Notes under the pieces: generated by a model
The model's database searches: none
Seen by the model: only the letters and a program-made list of their open reading frames with translations
What the model was told of the DNA's origin: nothing
Assembly (NCBI RefSeq): GCF_046506625.1
Contig: NZ_JBKFFP010000001.1
Span: 62,001-126,000 of the forward strand
Source: Zhengella sedimenti
Lineage (GTDB): Bacteria; Pseudomonadota; Alphaproteobacteria; Rhizobiales; Rhizobiaceae
Direction of reading: 5' to 3'
Length of the DNA stretch: 64,000 nucleotides
Position numbers and translations under genes: made by a program
Shown here: positions 34,310 to 43,466 of the stretch, in pieces
How positions within the stretch are numbered: position 1 is the first letter of the stretch
Layout of the letters: the number at the start of each line of letters is the position of its first letter

Positions 34310-35895
34310 TTCGGCCGGATTCTCGCCAAAAAGGCAAAAAAGGCGGCCAGGAGGAAGGTTATCACAATAGCGAACGCACTGTTCACTAAATTATTGCCTC
34401 CTGATCCGTCAACAGTCCGCAGCGGCACCTTCACGTCAAGGTTGGCCACCGAATCGAGCGCGAGGGCATCGATGACGCGGCCCTTCCCGTCAACATAGGC
34501 GCTGATGCCGTTGTTGGCCGCCCTGAGAAGCGGCAGGCCCAGTTCCACCGCGCGTATCTGGGCCTGGCGGAAATGCTGCCACGGGCCGGGGGTACGCCCG
34601 TACCAGGCGTCATTCGTCACGTTGACGATGAGGTTCGGGGCATTGCCGGCCGCCTCTCCGGCTTCAAGCGGAAAGATGATCTCGTAGCAAACGAGCGGCA
34701 GGGCGGTCACCCCGCCCGGAAGGTCCAGGGTGCGGCGGCCCGGCGCCGGCGTGAACTGCCCCGGGGCGTTGACGAACTGCGTCAGGCCCAGCGAAGTCAA
34801 CAGGTCCGACAGCGGCAGGTATTCGCCGAAGGGGACGAGATGCATCTTGTCGGCGGCGCTGATGATCTCACCTTCGCCATTGATCGCGGTGACGGAATTG
34901 TAGAAGCGCGCGGAGGGGCTTTCGACGTCACCCTCGGCCCTGACGGCACCGGCAAGCAGCACCTGTCCGGGCTGGAGCGCCCCGGCGATGGCCGAAAGCA
35001 CTTCGGGCCGTTCGGTCAGCAGCCAGGGGACGGAGGTTTCCGGCCAGATGACGAGTTGCGGGGCGGATTCGCCCGCGTCCGGCTTGCGCCTGGTCATCTC
35101 CAGATAGGTCTCGAAGATCGCATTGCGCGTTTCCGGGTTCCATTTCATCGCCTGGTCGATGGACGGCTGGACCAGGCGAACGGAGACGGCCGGCAGGTCC
35201 GCCGGTTCCGGGCGGCTCAACCGCCAGTAGCCGAAACCGGCATGGACGATGGCGAGTATGAAGGCGAGGACCAGGCCGGTCTCGCGCCAGGCACGGCCCG
35301 CCAGCAGCGCCGGCGCCGCGAAGACATAGACGGCAAGCGTATTGACGCCGAGGATGCCGATGACCGATGCGCTCTGCATGAGAACCGGAACCGGCATGGC
35401 GGCCTGGCCGACCGGGTTCCAGGGAAAGCCCGTAAAGGCGACCGCGCGGAGCCATTCGGCAACGCCGAAGCCGAAGGCAAGGGCGAAGATGCGGCCCAGA
35501 TCGTGACGCCAGAGCGCGCTGGCCAGGGCGCAGGCGAGGCCGAAGAACAGCGCGAGGACCGTCGGAAGGCCCAGCACCGCGAAGGGCATGGCCCAGGCAT
35601 GGGCGTCGGCTTCCACGAGAAGGGCCCGCCCGATCCACCACAACCCGGCGACGAAGTAGCCGAAACCGAACCACCAGCCGGTGGCGAAGAAGGGAAGGAC
35701 GCGTGACAGGAAACCGCGGCCACCATCGCCGGCCGCCCCGTCGAGCAGCCAGACGAGCACCGGAAAGGCGATGAAACAGACCGCGAAGAAATCGTAGGGC
35801 GGCTGCGACAGCACGGCCAGGGCGCCTGCCGCGAATGCCGCGGCACGCCGCTTCCAGCCCCACAAGAGGACGATCCTGCCTGCCAGCCGCTCCAT
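34306..35895 (-). CDS. lnt: Apolipoprotein N-acyltransferase
   Basis: Inner-membrane enzyme adding the third acyl chain to lipoproteins. The 529-residue product has about seven N-terminal membrane helices and a periplasmic nitrilase domain with the catalytic triad E286 (WPETSVPW), K350 (ADKMHLVPFGEYLP) and C403 (VCYEIIFP), followed by a final membrane helix. ATG 35895 has GGGAG upstream and is favoured over the start 16 codons earlier. Confidence 0.94.
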   Translation of the reverse strand: MERLAGRIVLLWGWKRRAAAFAAGALAVLSQPPYDFFAVCFIAFPVLVWLLDGAAGDGGRGFLSRVLPFFATGWWFGFGYFVAGLWWIGRALLVEADAHAWAMPFAVLGLPTVLALFFGLACALASALWRHDLGRIFALAFGFGVAEWLRAVAFTGFPWNPVGQAAMPVPVLMQSASVIGILGVNTLAVYVFAAPALLAGRAWRETGLVLAFILAIVHAGFGYWRLSRPEPADLPAVSVRLVQPSIDQAMKWNPETRNAIFETYLEMTRRKPDAGESAPQLVIWPETSVPWLLTERPEVLSAIAGALQPGQVLLAGAVRAEGDVESPSARFYNSVTAINGEGEIISAADKMHLVPFGEYLPLSDLLTSLGLTQFVNAPGQFTPAPGRRTLDLPGGVTALPLVCYEIIFPLEAGEAAGNAPNLIVNVTNDAWYGRTPGPWQHFRQAQIRAVELGLPLLRAANNGISAYVDGKGRVIDALALDSVANLDVKVPLRTVDGSGGNNLVNSAFAIVITFLLAAFFAFLARIRPN

Positions 35896-36048
35896 GGAGC
35901 TCCCGCGTCGTTGCGCCGCGATCCAAACGCGAATCACGGTCAACCAGACTTAGAGTATTTCGGCCGAAGATTGAATCGTCACGGCCGCAGCCGTGCGGCC
36001 AGCCCGCGGACGACGGACCGGACGCCCGCCTGCAGGCCATGGCCGGCC

Positions 36049-37215
36049 CTAGGAACCGGTGGCCTCGCGCGCAGGCGCTGCGGAGGGCTCGATTGACGGC
36101 TCCCTCGACGGTTCGCCGGACTGTTCATTGGCCGGTTCCGGCGCTCCGGCAACGGGCTGCGGAGGCGCACCGGCGCCTGGCGCCTTCTGCGGCTGCCTGC
36201 GACGGCCGTGACCGGCGCGCACCTGCACGATCCGCACACGCTTGACCCGGCGCGGATCGGCGTCCAGCACATGGAACTCGAAGCCCGGAATGGCCTGGAC
36301 CACCTCGCCGCGCACCGGCACCCGGCCCAGCGTGTTGAAGATCATGCCACCGACCGTATCGACGTCTTCCTCGTGCTCCCCGGCGGAAAAGCCGCTGCCG
36401 ATCATGCGCGCGACCTCGTCGATCTCGGCGCGGGCATCGACGACGAAGACGCCGTCCTCGGTGCGGGTCACCATCGGTTCGTCGTCGTCGTGTTCGTCCT
36501 CGATGTCGCCGACCACCATCTCCACGATGTCTTCGAGCGAGACGAGACCGTCGGTCCCGCCATATTCGTCGATGACCAGGGCCATCTGGATGCGCGCGGC
36601 GCGCATGCGCGCCATCAGGTCGGCGGCGAACATGGACGGCGGCACGAAGAGAACCGGACGGATGACGGAGAGTTCTGAAACAGGGCGCGACAGTTCCACG
36701 ACGGAAAGGTCCAGATCCGCCGGACGCTGGGCGGACTCCTTGCGCGGTCGTCCGCGCCGCTTGCCGCGGGCCAAGCGCGTGATGTGGTTCAGCACGTCGC
36801 GGATGTGGATCATGCCGCGCGGGTCGTCCAGCGTCTCGTGATAGACCGGCAGGCGCGAATGCCCGGAGTTTTCCAGCGCCACGAGAAGTTCGCCCAGCGT
36901 GGTGGACAGATCCACCGCGTCGATCTCGGCGCGCGGCACCATGACGTCCTCCACCCGCAATTCGCGCAGGGTGAGGATGTTGTTCAGCATGGCGCGCTCT
37001 TCGGGCGTGAAGGCGTGCATGTGGCCGTCCTCGCCGGCCAGCGCGTCGGTCAGGTCCTCGCGCAGGCTGGAGGTGTTGCGCGGGCGAAATGCCTCTGCAA
37101 TCCGGCGCAGCAATGGCCGGTTACGCGCGGATTCGGCTTCCTGCCCCGGACTGGGGGGCTCCTGTTGAGGTTCGGCTGGTTTCGGCGCGCCTGCCGCCGC
37201 TTGTCGGTCGTTCAT
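36049..37215 (-). CDS. CBS-domain protein of the CorC/HlyC type
   Basis: The 388-residue protein has paired CBS domains (VEDVMVPRAEIDAVDLSTTL near residue 92; LVIDEYGGTDGLVSLEDIVE near residue 215) and a CorC/HlyC C-terminal domain (VDTVGGMIFNTLGRVPVRGE). It lacks the membrane DUF21 domain, so it is a soluble CorC rather than a transporter. The C-terminal tail is low-complexity with a repeated EPSxEPSxEPS pattern. It overlaps the ybeY stop by 4 bp. Proposed family roles include Mg/Co efflux support and adenine-nucleotide sensing. Confidence 0.87.
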   Translation of the reverse strand: MNDRQAAAGAPKPAEPQQEPPSPGQEAESARNRPLLRRIAEAFRPRNTSSLREDLTDALAGEDGHMHAFTPEERAMLNNILTLRELRVEDVMVPRAEIDAVDLSTTLGELLVALENSGHSRLPVYHETLDDPRGMIHIRDVLNHITRLARGKRRGRPRKESAQRPADLDLSVVELSRPVSELSVIRPVLFVPPSMFAADLMARMRAARIQMALVIDEYGGTDGLVSLEDIVEMVVGDIEDEHDDDEPMVTRTEDGVFVVDARAEIDEVARMIGSGFSAGEHEEDVDTVGGMIFNTLGRVPVRGEVVQAIPGFEFHVLDADPRRVKRVRIVQVRAGHGRRRQPQKAPGAGAPPQPVAGAPEPANEQSGEPSREPSIEPSAAPAREATGS

Positions 37216-37733
37216 CTTTCCTTCGCTGGCCCGCTCTCCCCGTCCGCATAGGGATCGGGGATGCCGAGATCCTCCAGGATGGCGGTCTCGAGGCCTTCCA
37301 TTTCTTCGGCGTCTTCGTCTTCGAGATGATCATATCCCAAAAGATGAAGAAAACCATGAATCACCAGATGCGTGAGATGGTGATCAAAAGGCTTGTTGTC
37401 CAGTGCCGCCTCGCGCTCGACCGTCTCACGGGCAATCACGATGTCGCCGAGGACCGGTGGAAACGGATCGCCCGGCGCCAGGTCGAAGGCCGGAAAGGAC
37501 AGGACATTGGTCGCCTTGTCCTGGCCGCGCCATTGCCCGTTGAGGCCGCGGATGGCCTCGTCGCCGGTGAAGACGAGGCTGAGTTCGCAGCCTGCGGCAT
37601 CGCGGTCGAGCCGGTTGAGCACGGCCGCGACGGCACGGCGCGACAGTGCGGCGAGCTGCTCCTCCGGCAGCCAGCCGTCGTCCTCGATCATGATGTCCAT
37701 TTCCGGCAGTGCAGCCGTCATGAGCGCGTTCAA
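37212..37733 (-). CDS. ybeY: Endoribonuclease YbeY
   Basis: Metal-dependent RNase for 16S rRNA 3'-end maturation and ribosome quality control. The 173-residue product has the conserved WRGQDKATNVLSFP and the zinc motif HGFLHLLGYDH. It overlaps both neighbours by 4 bp (phoH before, corC after), the usual phoH-ybeY-corC arrangement. Confidence 0.94.
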   Translation of the reverse strand: MNALMTAALPEMDIMIEDDGWLPEEQLAALSRRAVAAVLNRLDRDAAGCELSLVFTGDEAIRGLNGQWRGQDKATNVLSFPAFDLAPGDPFPPVLGDIVIARETVEREAALDNKPFDHHLTHLVIHGFLHLLGYDHLEDEDAEEMEGLETAILEDLGIPDPYADGESGPAKER

Positions 37734-38788
37734 TCCGCCTCTTCGGGTGGTCTAGCCGCCCGGACCGGCGTCCGGCCGGCCGTGTCCGCATCGTATGCCT
37801 TGACGATTTCGGCGACAAGCGGATGGCGCACCACGTCCTTTTCGTTGAAGCGCACGGTAACGATGCCCGGCACGCCGGTCAGCACACGCAGCGCCTCCAC
37901 CAGCCCCGACTTGACGTTGGGCGGCAGGTCGATCTGGCTCGGGTCGCCGGTCACGATCATGCGCGCACCCTCGCCCAGGCGCGTCAGGAACATCTTCATC
38001 TGCATCGACGTGGTGTTCTGCGCCTCGTCCAGGATCACCGCGCAATGGGCGAGCGTGCGCCCGCGCATGAAGGCCAGCGGTGCGATCTCGATGACGCCGG
38101 CGGCCAATGCGCGTTCCACCTTGTCGGCGGGCATCATGTCATAGAGCGCGTCGTAGAGCGGGCGCAGATAGGGGTCGACCTTTTCCTTCATGTCGCCGGG
38201 CAGGAAGCCGAGCCGCTCGCCCGCCTCCACGGCCGGGCGCGACAGGATCACGCGCTCGACCTGGCCACGCTCCAGCAGCATGGCGGCGTGGGCGACGGCC
38301 AGATAGGTCTTGCCGGTGCCGGCCGGACCGATGCCGAAAACCAGTTCGGAACGGTCCAGGGCGCGCATGTAGGCATCCTGGTTGGGGGTGCGGGCGTGGA
38401 TGGTCCGCTTGCGCGTGGAAATCTGGGCAGCCGCGAGCTTGCCGCCGGTCTCCATGGTCGGCAGTTGCAACTGGTCATCGGCGGCGATGGCCATGCGGAT
38501 GGCCCCGTCGACATCGGAGGCTTCCACCTCGGCGCCCTTCTGCAGGAGGCCGTAGAGGTAGTCGAGCGTGCGGCGGGCCTGTTCGGCCGAACCCGGCGGT
38601 CCCTTGACGGCGACCTGGTTGCCCTTCGAGCGGATGTCGACACCCAGCTTCTGCTCGATACGGGCCAGGTTCTGGTCGAACTGGCCGTACAGCGCCGAGG
38701 CCAGACGGTTGTTGTCGAAGGTCAGGACAATGTGCGCCATGTCGGAGGCGCCGGCGGGGATCTGCTTCAGTTCGCTTGAAGCGGTCAA
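37730..38788 (-). CDS. phoH: PhoH-family ATPase (PhoL)
   Basis: Cytoplasmic P-loop ATPase with a proposed RNA helicase-like role beside YbeY. The 352-residue product has an N-terminal KH-like region and the PhoH domain with Walker A GPAGTGKTYLA (K160) and Walker B CAVILDEAQN. The start is TTG 38788 with GAGGAG seven bases upstream. It follows miaB after 13 bp and overlaps ybeY by 4 bp. Confidence 0.93.
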   Translation of the reverse strand: MTASSELKQIPAGASDMAHIVLTFDNNRLASALYGQFDQNLARIEQKLGVDIRSKGNQVAVKGPPGSAEQARRTLDYLYGLLQKGAEVEASDVDGAIRMAIAADDQLQLPTMETGGKLAAAQISTRKRTIHARTPNQDAYMRALDRSELVFGIGPAGTGKTYLAVAHAAMLLERGQVERVILSRPAVEAGERLGFLPGDMKEKVDPYLRPLYDALYDMMPADKVERALAAGVIEIAPLAFMRGRTLAHCAVILDEAQNTTSMQMKMFLTRLGEGARMIVTGDPSQIDLPPNVKSGLVEALRVLTGVPGIVTVRFNEKDVVRHPLVAEIVKAYDADTAGRTPVRAARPPEEAD

Positions 38789-38801
38789 CGAATTCTCCTC
38801 G

Positions 38802-40211
38802 TCAACTGGCCGCGACCCTTGACCCGAAAAGGCTGTTGGAGCCGGCCTTCGTGATTCGCACTTTCACAATGTCACCGATTTCGATGGCGGTTTCATCAAG
38901 AATCACCGGCTGGAGCCAGGGGCTGCGGCCGACCTTCTGGCCATCATGGCGGCCGGGCTTTTCCACCAGCACGTCCATGGTGCGGCCGACCAGCGAGGCG
39001 GCGAAGGCGGCCTGCTGCTCCGAGAGGAGTGCCTGGAGCGCCTGCAACCGTTCGTCCTTGACCTGCGCGGGCACCTGGCCGGGAAGATCGGCGCCGGGCG
39101 TGCCGGGGCGCGGGGAATACTTGAAGGAGAAGGCCTGGGCATAGGTCACGTCGCGGATCAGGCGCATCGTGTCCTCGAAATCCGCGTCCGTCTCGCCGGG
39201 AAAGCCGACGATGAAATCACCCGACAGCGCGATGTCCGGCCGTGCGGCACGGATGCGGTCGACGAGCCGGCGGTAATCGTCGCCGGTGTGCTTGCGGTTC
39301 ATGGCCTTGAGGATGCGGTCGGACCCGGCCTGCACGGGCAGATGCAGATAGGGCATCAGCGCGGGCAGGTCGCGATGGGCGGCGATCAGCGCGTCGTCCA
39401 TGTCGCGCGGGTGGCTGGTGGTGTAGCGCAGCCGCTCCAGCCCGTCGATTCCGGCCAGCGCGAAGAGCAGTTGCCCGAGGCCCCATTCCCTGCCGTCCGG
39501 GCCTTCGCCATGCCAGGCATTGACGTTCTGGCCGAGCAGGGTGATCTCGCGCACGCCCGCTTCGGCAAGCTGGCGGGCCTCGGCCACGATCTGCGCCACC
39601 GGCCGTGATATCTCCGCCCCGCGCGTATAAGGCACAACGCAGAAGGTGCAGAACTTGTCGCAGCCTTCCTGGACCGTGAGAAAGGCGGTCACGCCGCGCG
39701 CCTGGACGCGCCTTCGGTCGGCGGCGGGCAGGTGCTCGAACTTGTCCTCGGCGGGAAAGTCGGTCTCGACGGACCGCACGCCGGCCCGGGCCTGGCGCAC
39801 GAATTCGGGGAGCCGGTGATAGGTCTGCGGACCGGCGACCAGATCGACGGCGGGCTGACGGCGCATGATCTCCGCACCTTCGGCCTGGGCGACACAGCCG
39901 GTGACGCCGATGACGAGGTCGGCGCCCTGCGCCCTGCGCCCGTCCTTCAGCTGGCGCAGACGGCCCAGTTCGGAATAGACCTTCTCTGCGGCCTTTTCAC
40001 GGATATGGCAGGTGTTGAGCAGGACGAGGTCCGCCTCTTCCGGGGACGCGGCTTCCGCGTAGCCTTCGGCGGCCAGCGCATCGGCCATGCGCTGGCTGTC
40101 ATAGACATTCATCTGGCAGCCATAGGTCTTCACATAGACCTTTTTCTGCCCGTGACCGGCGGTGCCCGCAGCCGGGATCCCGCCCTGCTTGTCGATCGTC
40201 TCAGTCGTCAT
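38802..40211 (-). CDS. miaB: tRNA-2-methylthio-N6-dimethylallyladenosine synthase MiaB
   Basis: Radical-SAM methylthiotransferase modifying A37 of tRNA. The 469-residue product has the N-terminal cluster-binding cysteines (TYGCQMN, NTCHIR, VTGCVAQ), the radical SAM motif EGCDKFCTFC (C184, C188, C191) and a C-terminal TRAM domain. It is followed by phoH. In many Rhizobiales a fur/mur gene stands upstream; here plsC and rimI do. Confidence 0.95.
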   Translation of the reverse strand: MTTETIDKQGGIPAAGTAGHGQKKVYVKTYGCQMNVYDSQRMADALAAEGYAEAASPEEADLVLLNTCHIREKAAEKVYSELGRLRQLKDGRRAQGADLVIGVTGCVAQAEGAEIMRRQPAVDLVAGPQTYHRLPEFVRQARAGVRSVETDFPAEDKFEHLPAADRRRVQARGVTAFLTVQEGCDKFCTFCVVPYTRGAEISRPVAQIVAEARQLAEAGVREITLLGQNVNAWHGEGPDGREWGLGQLLFALAGIDGLERLRYTTSHPRDMDDALIAAHRDLPALMPYLHLPVQAGSDRILKAMNRKHTGDDYRRLVDRIRAARPDIALSGDFIVGFPGETDADFEDTMRLIRDVTYAQAFSFKYSPRPGTPGADLPGQVPAQVKDERLQALQALLSEQQAAFAASLVGRTMDVLVEKPGRHDGQKVGRSPWLQPVILDETAIEIGDIVKVRITKAGSNSLFGSRVAAS

Positions 40212-40267
40212 GAGGCTTCCTTAGTCCAATAGGCAGGCGAAATACAGGATTTTCCGATAAAGGCGGA

Positions 40268-41113
40268 TCACGATTGCAGGGGAATTCCGGCCGACCGGCG
40301 GCGCTCCACCATCATGGCGCGCACACGCGCTTCCAGCTCCCGGGTCACGGCCTTGCGGTCGGACCCGGCGGTAAACGCGATGGCCTCGCCGACAATCACC
40401 TCGGCGTCGACACCGCCGTCTCCGACGATGCGCATGAGGTGGGGGGCAAGATCCTCGTCGCCGATCCAGGACAGCGCGGCCTGGTCCTTGCGGCCGGCCG
40501 GAAGGCCGTGATGGCGGGCATAGACCAGCGCCACGGGCTGCACGAAGACCTCGTTGACGCCGGTCTCCGCTATGGTGCGGCTTGCCGCCGACAACAGCGC
40601 GCTCTTGAACGGGAACAGGTAGTTGCCGTCGCCGGTCGTGCCTTCCGCAAAGAGGGCGACCGGATCGCCGCCGGCGAGGCGAAGCGCCATCTCACCGGCC
40701 TGCTGGGCGGACTTGTGGCGGCGCTCACGCTCCACGAAGATGGTGCGCGCCAGCCGTGCCAGGTGCTTGACGACGGGCCAGTGGCGCATGTCGGCCTTGG
40801 CGACAAAAGCCACCGGGGCGGCCGAACCGAGGACGAGGATATCGGTCCAGGAGACGTGGTTGGCGACGACGAGCAGCGGCCGTGCCTTCAGGAACGTGCC
40901 CTGGACGGAAACCCGGATGCCGAGGAAGGGCAGGACAAGCCGGTACCAGAGCTGCGGGATGCGCCGGGCGACCGGCCACTTGAAGGCCATTGCGGGAAGC
41001 TGGACCGGCAGCAGGACGAGCGTCACGCCGAAAGCCACGAGGACGGCCAGGGCGAGGCGCAAGCCCCTGAGGACGGCCGGCGTGGCCGCCTCCTCTCCCG
41101 GAAAGGCGCTCAC
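40268..41113 (-). CDS. plsC: 1-acyl-sn-glycerol-3-phosphate acyltransferase
   Basis: Adds the second acyl chain in phosphatidic acid synthesis. The 281-residue membrane-associated protein has the acyltransferase motifs NHVSWTD (NHxxxxD, about residue 85) and FAEGTTGDG (about residue 160). The start is GTG 41113, overlapping the rimI stop in the tetramer GTGA. The call to PlsC versus an ornithine-lipid acyltransferase (OlsA type) is not certain. Confidence 0.85.
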   Translation of the reverse strand: MSAFPGEEAATPAVLRGLRLALAVLVAFGVTLVLLPVQLPAMAFKWPVARRIPQLWYRLVLPFLGIRVSVQGTFLKARPLLVVANHVSWTDILVLGSAAPVAFVAKADMRHWPVVKHLARLARTIFVERERRHKSAQQAGEMALRLAGGDPVALFAEGTTGDGNYLFPFKSALLSAASRTIAETGVNEVFVQPVALVYARHHGLPAGRKDQAALSWIGDEDLAPHLMRIVGDGGVDAEVIVGEAIAFTAGSDRKAVTRELEARVRAMMVERRRSAGIPLQS

Positions 41114-41601
41114 CGGAAATCCACCCGCATGACGATGGCACTGTTGCGGCGCCCGTTTCCGGCTTCGTAGTAGGCCTTGCGTTCGCCGACCTTGCGGAAC
41201 CCGAAGCGCCGGTAAAGCGCGATGGCCGCGGCGTTGGTCTCGTCGACTTCAAGGAACAGGCTTTCAGCGCGTTCGCCATGCAGCTTGCGCATGACCGCGT
41301 CCATGAGCAGGCGCCCGATACCGCGCCGCCGGAAGGCGCGCGCCACGGCGATCGTCAGGATTTCGGCCTCGCCCGCGGCAAGCCTGGCCAGAACGAAGCC
41401 GGCAGGCTGTCCGCTGCCCTTGCCTTCCTGGCAGGCGACGAAGGCGAAGACCGTGTCCTGCTTGAGCAGTTGCAGGAATTCCCCGTCGGTCCACGGGCGG
41501 ATGAAATCCTCTTCGTGAAGGCGCGCCATGGCCTGCGCGGCCTCGATCCCGGCCGGGACCACGACGAAATTTTTCGCAAAGAAGCCGGGCCATCCCCACA
41601 T
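41110..41601 (-). CDS. rimI: Ribosomal protein S18 alanine N-acetyltransferase-like GNAT protein
   Basis: The 163-residue GNAT acetyltransferase has the acetyl-CoA loop RAFRRRGIGRLLMD and the C-terminal NAAAIALYRRFGFRKVGERKAYY typical of RimI. The open frame runs far upstream through tsaB, but the ATG at 41601 comes two bases after the tsaB stop and gives the usual length. The tsaB-rimI pairing is widespread and supports the assignment. Confidence 0.9.
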   Translation of the reverse strand: MWGWPGFFAKNFVVVPAGIEAAQAMARLHEEDFIRPWTDGEFLQLLKQDTVFAFVACQEGKGSGQPAGFVLARLAAGEAEILTIAVARAFRRRGIGRLLMDAVMRKLHGERAESLFLEVDETNAAAIALYRRFGFRKVGERKAYYEAGNGRRNSAIVMRVDFR

Positions 41602-41603
41602 CG

Positions 41604-42284
41604 TCAGCCGGGCCTCCGAGGCAAGGCGAAACCCTCCTGCGGCCTGGCATCCGCGCCGCGCAGGTAGAGCGGTTTCGGCTTTTCCTCCGCCGCCGGGCGC
41701 CGGGCAGCAAGCGCGGCGACCGCGGTAATGTCCGGTGCGGCATCCTCCGGCCCGAAATCGAGGCCGGACGCACCCGATGCCTCGGCCAGAAGCCTCGCTG
41801 CCGAACCGCACAGCGCCATGCCGCCGGCAACCATTTCCCCTGCCGCCGCGACGGTCATGGCGCGCGGACCGTCCAGCGGCCGGCCATCGGCGTCGAAAAC
41901 CTGCGCGTAGACCTCGCCGCGGCGCGCATCGAGAGCGGCAAGGACGGGGAGGCCGGGATGCCGTATCCGCGTCTGCGCGGCCAGTGCCTCCAGCGTGGTG
42001 ATGCCCGTGAGCGGCAGGTCCAGCGCCAATGCCAGCCCGCGCGCCGCCGCAACACCGACGCGAATGCCGGTGAAGGAACCCGGCCCGACGGTGACGGCCA
42101 GTCGCGTGAGGTCCTCCCAGCCCTTTCCGGCACGGCCCATGGCGGTGCCGATCACCTCCATCAACTGTTCCGCATGACCCTTGCCGATGTCTCGCGCATC
42201 GACGCCCAGGACCGCACCCGTCGCGGCATCGGCCAGGCAGGCGGCGCAGAGATTGGCGGCAGTGTCGATGGCAAGCAGCGTCAT
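41604..42284 (-). CDS. tsaB: tRNA threonylcarbamoyladenosine biosynthesis protein TsaB
   Basis: Partner of TsaD in t6A37 modification of tRNA. The 226-residue ASKHA-fold protein begins MTLLAIDTAANLCAACL, has the family segment VTVGPGSFTGIRVGVAAARGLA (about residue 70) and LDARRGEVYAQ. ATG 42284 is chosen by homology; a start 12 codons earlier lacks support. rimI follows after two bases. Confidence 0.93.
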   Translation of the reverse strand: MTLLAIDTAANLCAACLADAATGAVLGVDARDIGKGHAEQLMEVIGTAMGRAGKGWEDLTRLAVTVGPGSFTGIRVGVAAARGLALALDLPLTGITTLEALAAQTRIRHPGLPVLAALDARRGEVYAQVFDADGRPLDGPRAMTVAAAGEMVAGGMALCGSAARLLAEASGASGLDFGPEDAAPDITAVAALAARRPAAEEKPKPLYLRGADARPQEGFALPRRPG

Positions 42285-42447
42285 GGAAAAGCCGGTAGCC
42301 GAAAGCGAGGCGCGCGGCAAGCGCGCGAACGGCTGCCGGCGCCCTGGCCAAGGCTTGCAAGCGGCAGCGTCATGGCGCTTGCCAGCAGCGCGCTTTGCTG
42401 TATCGTCACATGCGCAAAAAGCTATATTTCAGAGGGAGGACTGAAAC

Positions 42448-42888
42448 ATGAAAAGATTGGCCACATTCGGCCTGGCTGCGGCGCTGGCGCTCGGTTCCTG
42501 GTCGGCGGCGCTCGCGGAGGCCGCGCACAAGGTCGCCATCCAGGTGAACGCCAACGATCCGGCGGTGATGAACCTGGCGCTCAACAACGCAAAGAACCTG
42601 CAGGCCTATTACGCCGGCAAGGGTGAAACCGTGGATGTGGAAATCGTGACCTACGGTCCGGGCCTGCACATGTTCATGGCCGACAGCCCGGTGAAGGACC
42701 GCATTTCCGCGATGTCGATGGAAGCGGACGGAACGATGCATTTCTCCGCCTGCGCCAACACGATGGCAGCCATGGAACGCAAGTCCGGCAGCAAGCCGGA
42801 ACTGCTCGCCGAAGCAAAGGTGGTTCCTTCCGGCGTCGTGCGCCTGATGGAACTGCAGGAGCAGGGCTACAGCTATATCAAGCCCTGA
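42448..42888 (+). CDS. Periplasmic DsrE-family protein
   Basis: The 146-residue product has a signal peptide (MKRLATFGLAAALALGSWSA, cleavage after ALA) and a DsrE/DsrF-like fold (VAIQVNANDPAVMNLALNNA, VEIVTYGPGLHMF). A single conserved cysteine lies in FSACANTM (C102), the position used for persulfide binding in related proteins. GGGAGGA precedes the start. It is followed by a terminator hairpin, then a rhodanese gene on the same strand, suggesting a link to sulfane sulfur. Function inferred. Confidence 0.78.
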   Translation: MKRLATFGLAAALALGSWSAALAEAAHKVAIQVNANDPAVMNLALNNAKNLQAYYAGKGETVDVEIVTYGPGLHMFMADSPVKDRISAMSMEADGTMHFSACANTMAAMERKSGSKPELLAEAKVVPSGVVRLMELQEQGYSYIKP

Positions 42889-42916
42889 ACGCGGGGGCGA
42901 ACTCCGGCGAAACGGA

Positions 42917-42940
42917 GACCGGGCGCCGGGGCGCCCGGTC
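42917..42940 (+). terminator. Hairpin after the DsrE gene
   Basis: GACCGGGCGC and GCGCCCGGTC form a perfect 10-bp stem around a CGGG loop, 28 bp after the DsrE stop codon. Only TTC follows, so the T-run is minimal, but the stem is very GC-rich and likely stops transcription at least partly. Confidence 0.6.
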
Positions 42941-43037
42941 TTCGCCCGTCCGGAACCGGCGCCAGCGTCACACGATCGACACGGCGGTATCCTAGCAGCC
43001 GGTTTCCCAACAAAGCGAATCATCAACGGAGCATTTC

Positions 43038-43394
43038 ATGAGCAACGTGGAAAACTGGACGCCGCAGCAGGTGAAGGACGCGCTGGATGCCGGCGAGATC
43101 GTGCTGATCGACGTGCGCACACCGCCGGAATTCATGATGGAGCATATCGAGGGCGCGCTCCTGATGCCCATGTCGTTCTTCAAGCCCGAGTCCCTGCCAA
43201 CGCAGGATGGCAAGCGCATCGTGCTGCATTGCGGCTCCGGCGTGCGCTCGGGCAAGATGTGCGAGAAGATGGGGGCGGCCGGTCTTTCGCCGCTGGCGCA
43301 CATGGAAGGCGGTTTCGCCGCATGGAAGAACGCCAAGCTCCCCTATATCGGCATCGAGATGTCGAGCGGCGCGCCGGTCAAGGTGAACGGCTGA
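43038..43394 (+). CDS. Single-domain rhodanese
   Basis: Cytoplasmic sulfurtransferase of 118 residues. The active-site loop is HCGSGVRSG with the catalytic cysteine C65, and the CH2A-type segment LIDVRTPPEFMMEHIEGA is near residue 22. GGAG lies seven bases before ATG 43038. It stands between the DsrE gene and a MarR regulator on the same strand, so persulfide handling or detoxification is a reasonable guess; the substrate is not known. Confidence 0.88.
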   Translation: MSNVENWTPQQVKDALDAGEIVLIDVRTPPEFMMEHIEGALLMPMSFFKPESLPTQDGKRIVLHCGSGVRSGKMCEKMGAAGLSPLAHMEGGFAAWKNAKLPYIGIEMSSGAPVKVNG

Positions 43395-43431
43395 ACGGCT
43401 GAACGGGGCAGGCAGGCAAGCAGTCCTGTAT

Positions 43432-43449
43432 TTGACAAGACCATTGTCA
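43432..43449 (+). promoter_or_regulatory. Palindrome upstream of the MarR gene (candidate operator)
   Basis: TGACAA (43433-43438) and TTGTCA (43444-43449) form a perfect 6-bp inverted repeat with a five-base spacer, close in size to MarR-family operators. It includes a perfect -35 hexamer TTGACA (43432-43437) and ends 17 bp before the preferred start codon, so a bound dimer could block its own gene. Confidence 0.6.
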
Positions 43450-43466
43450 TCGTGGATGCATGGATC

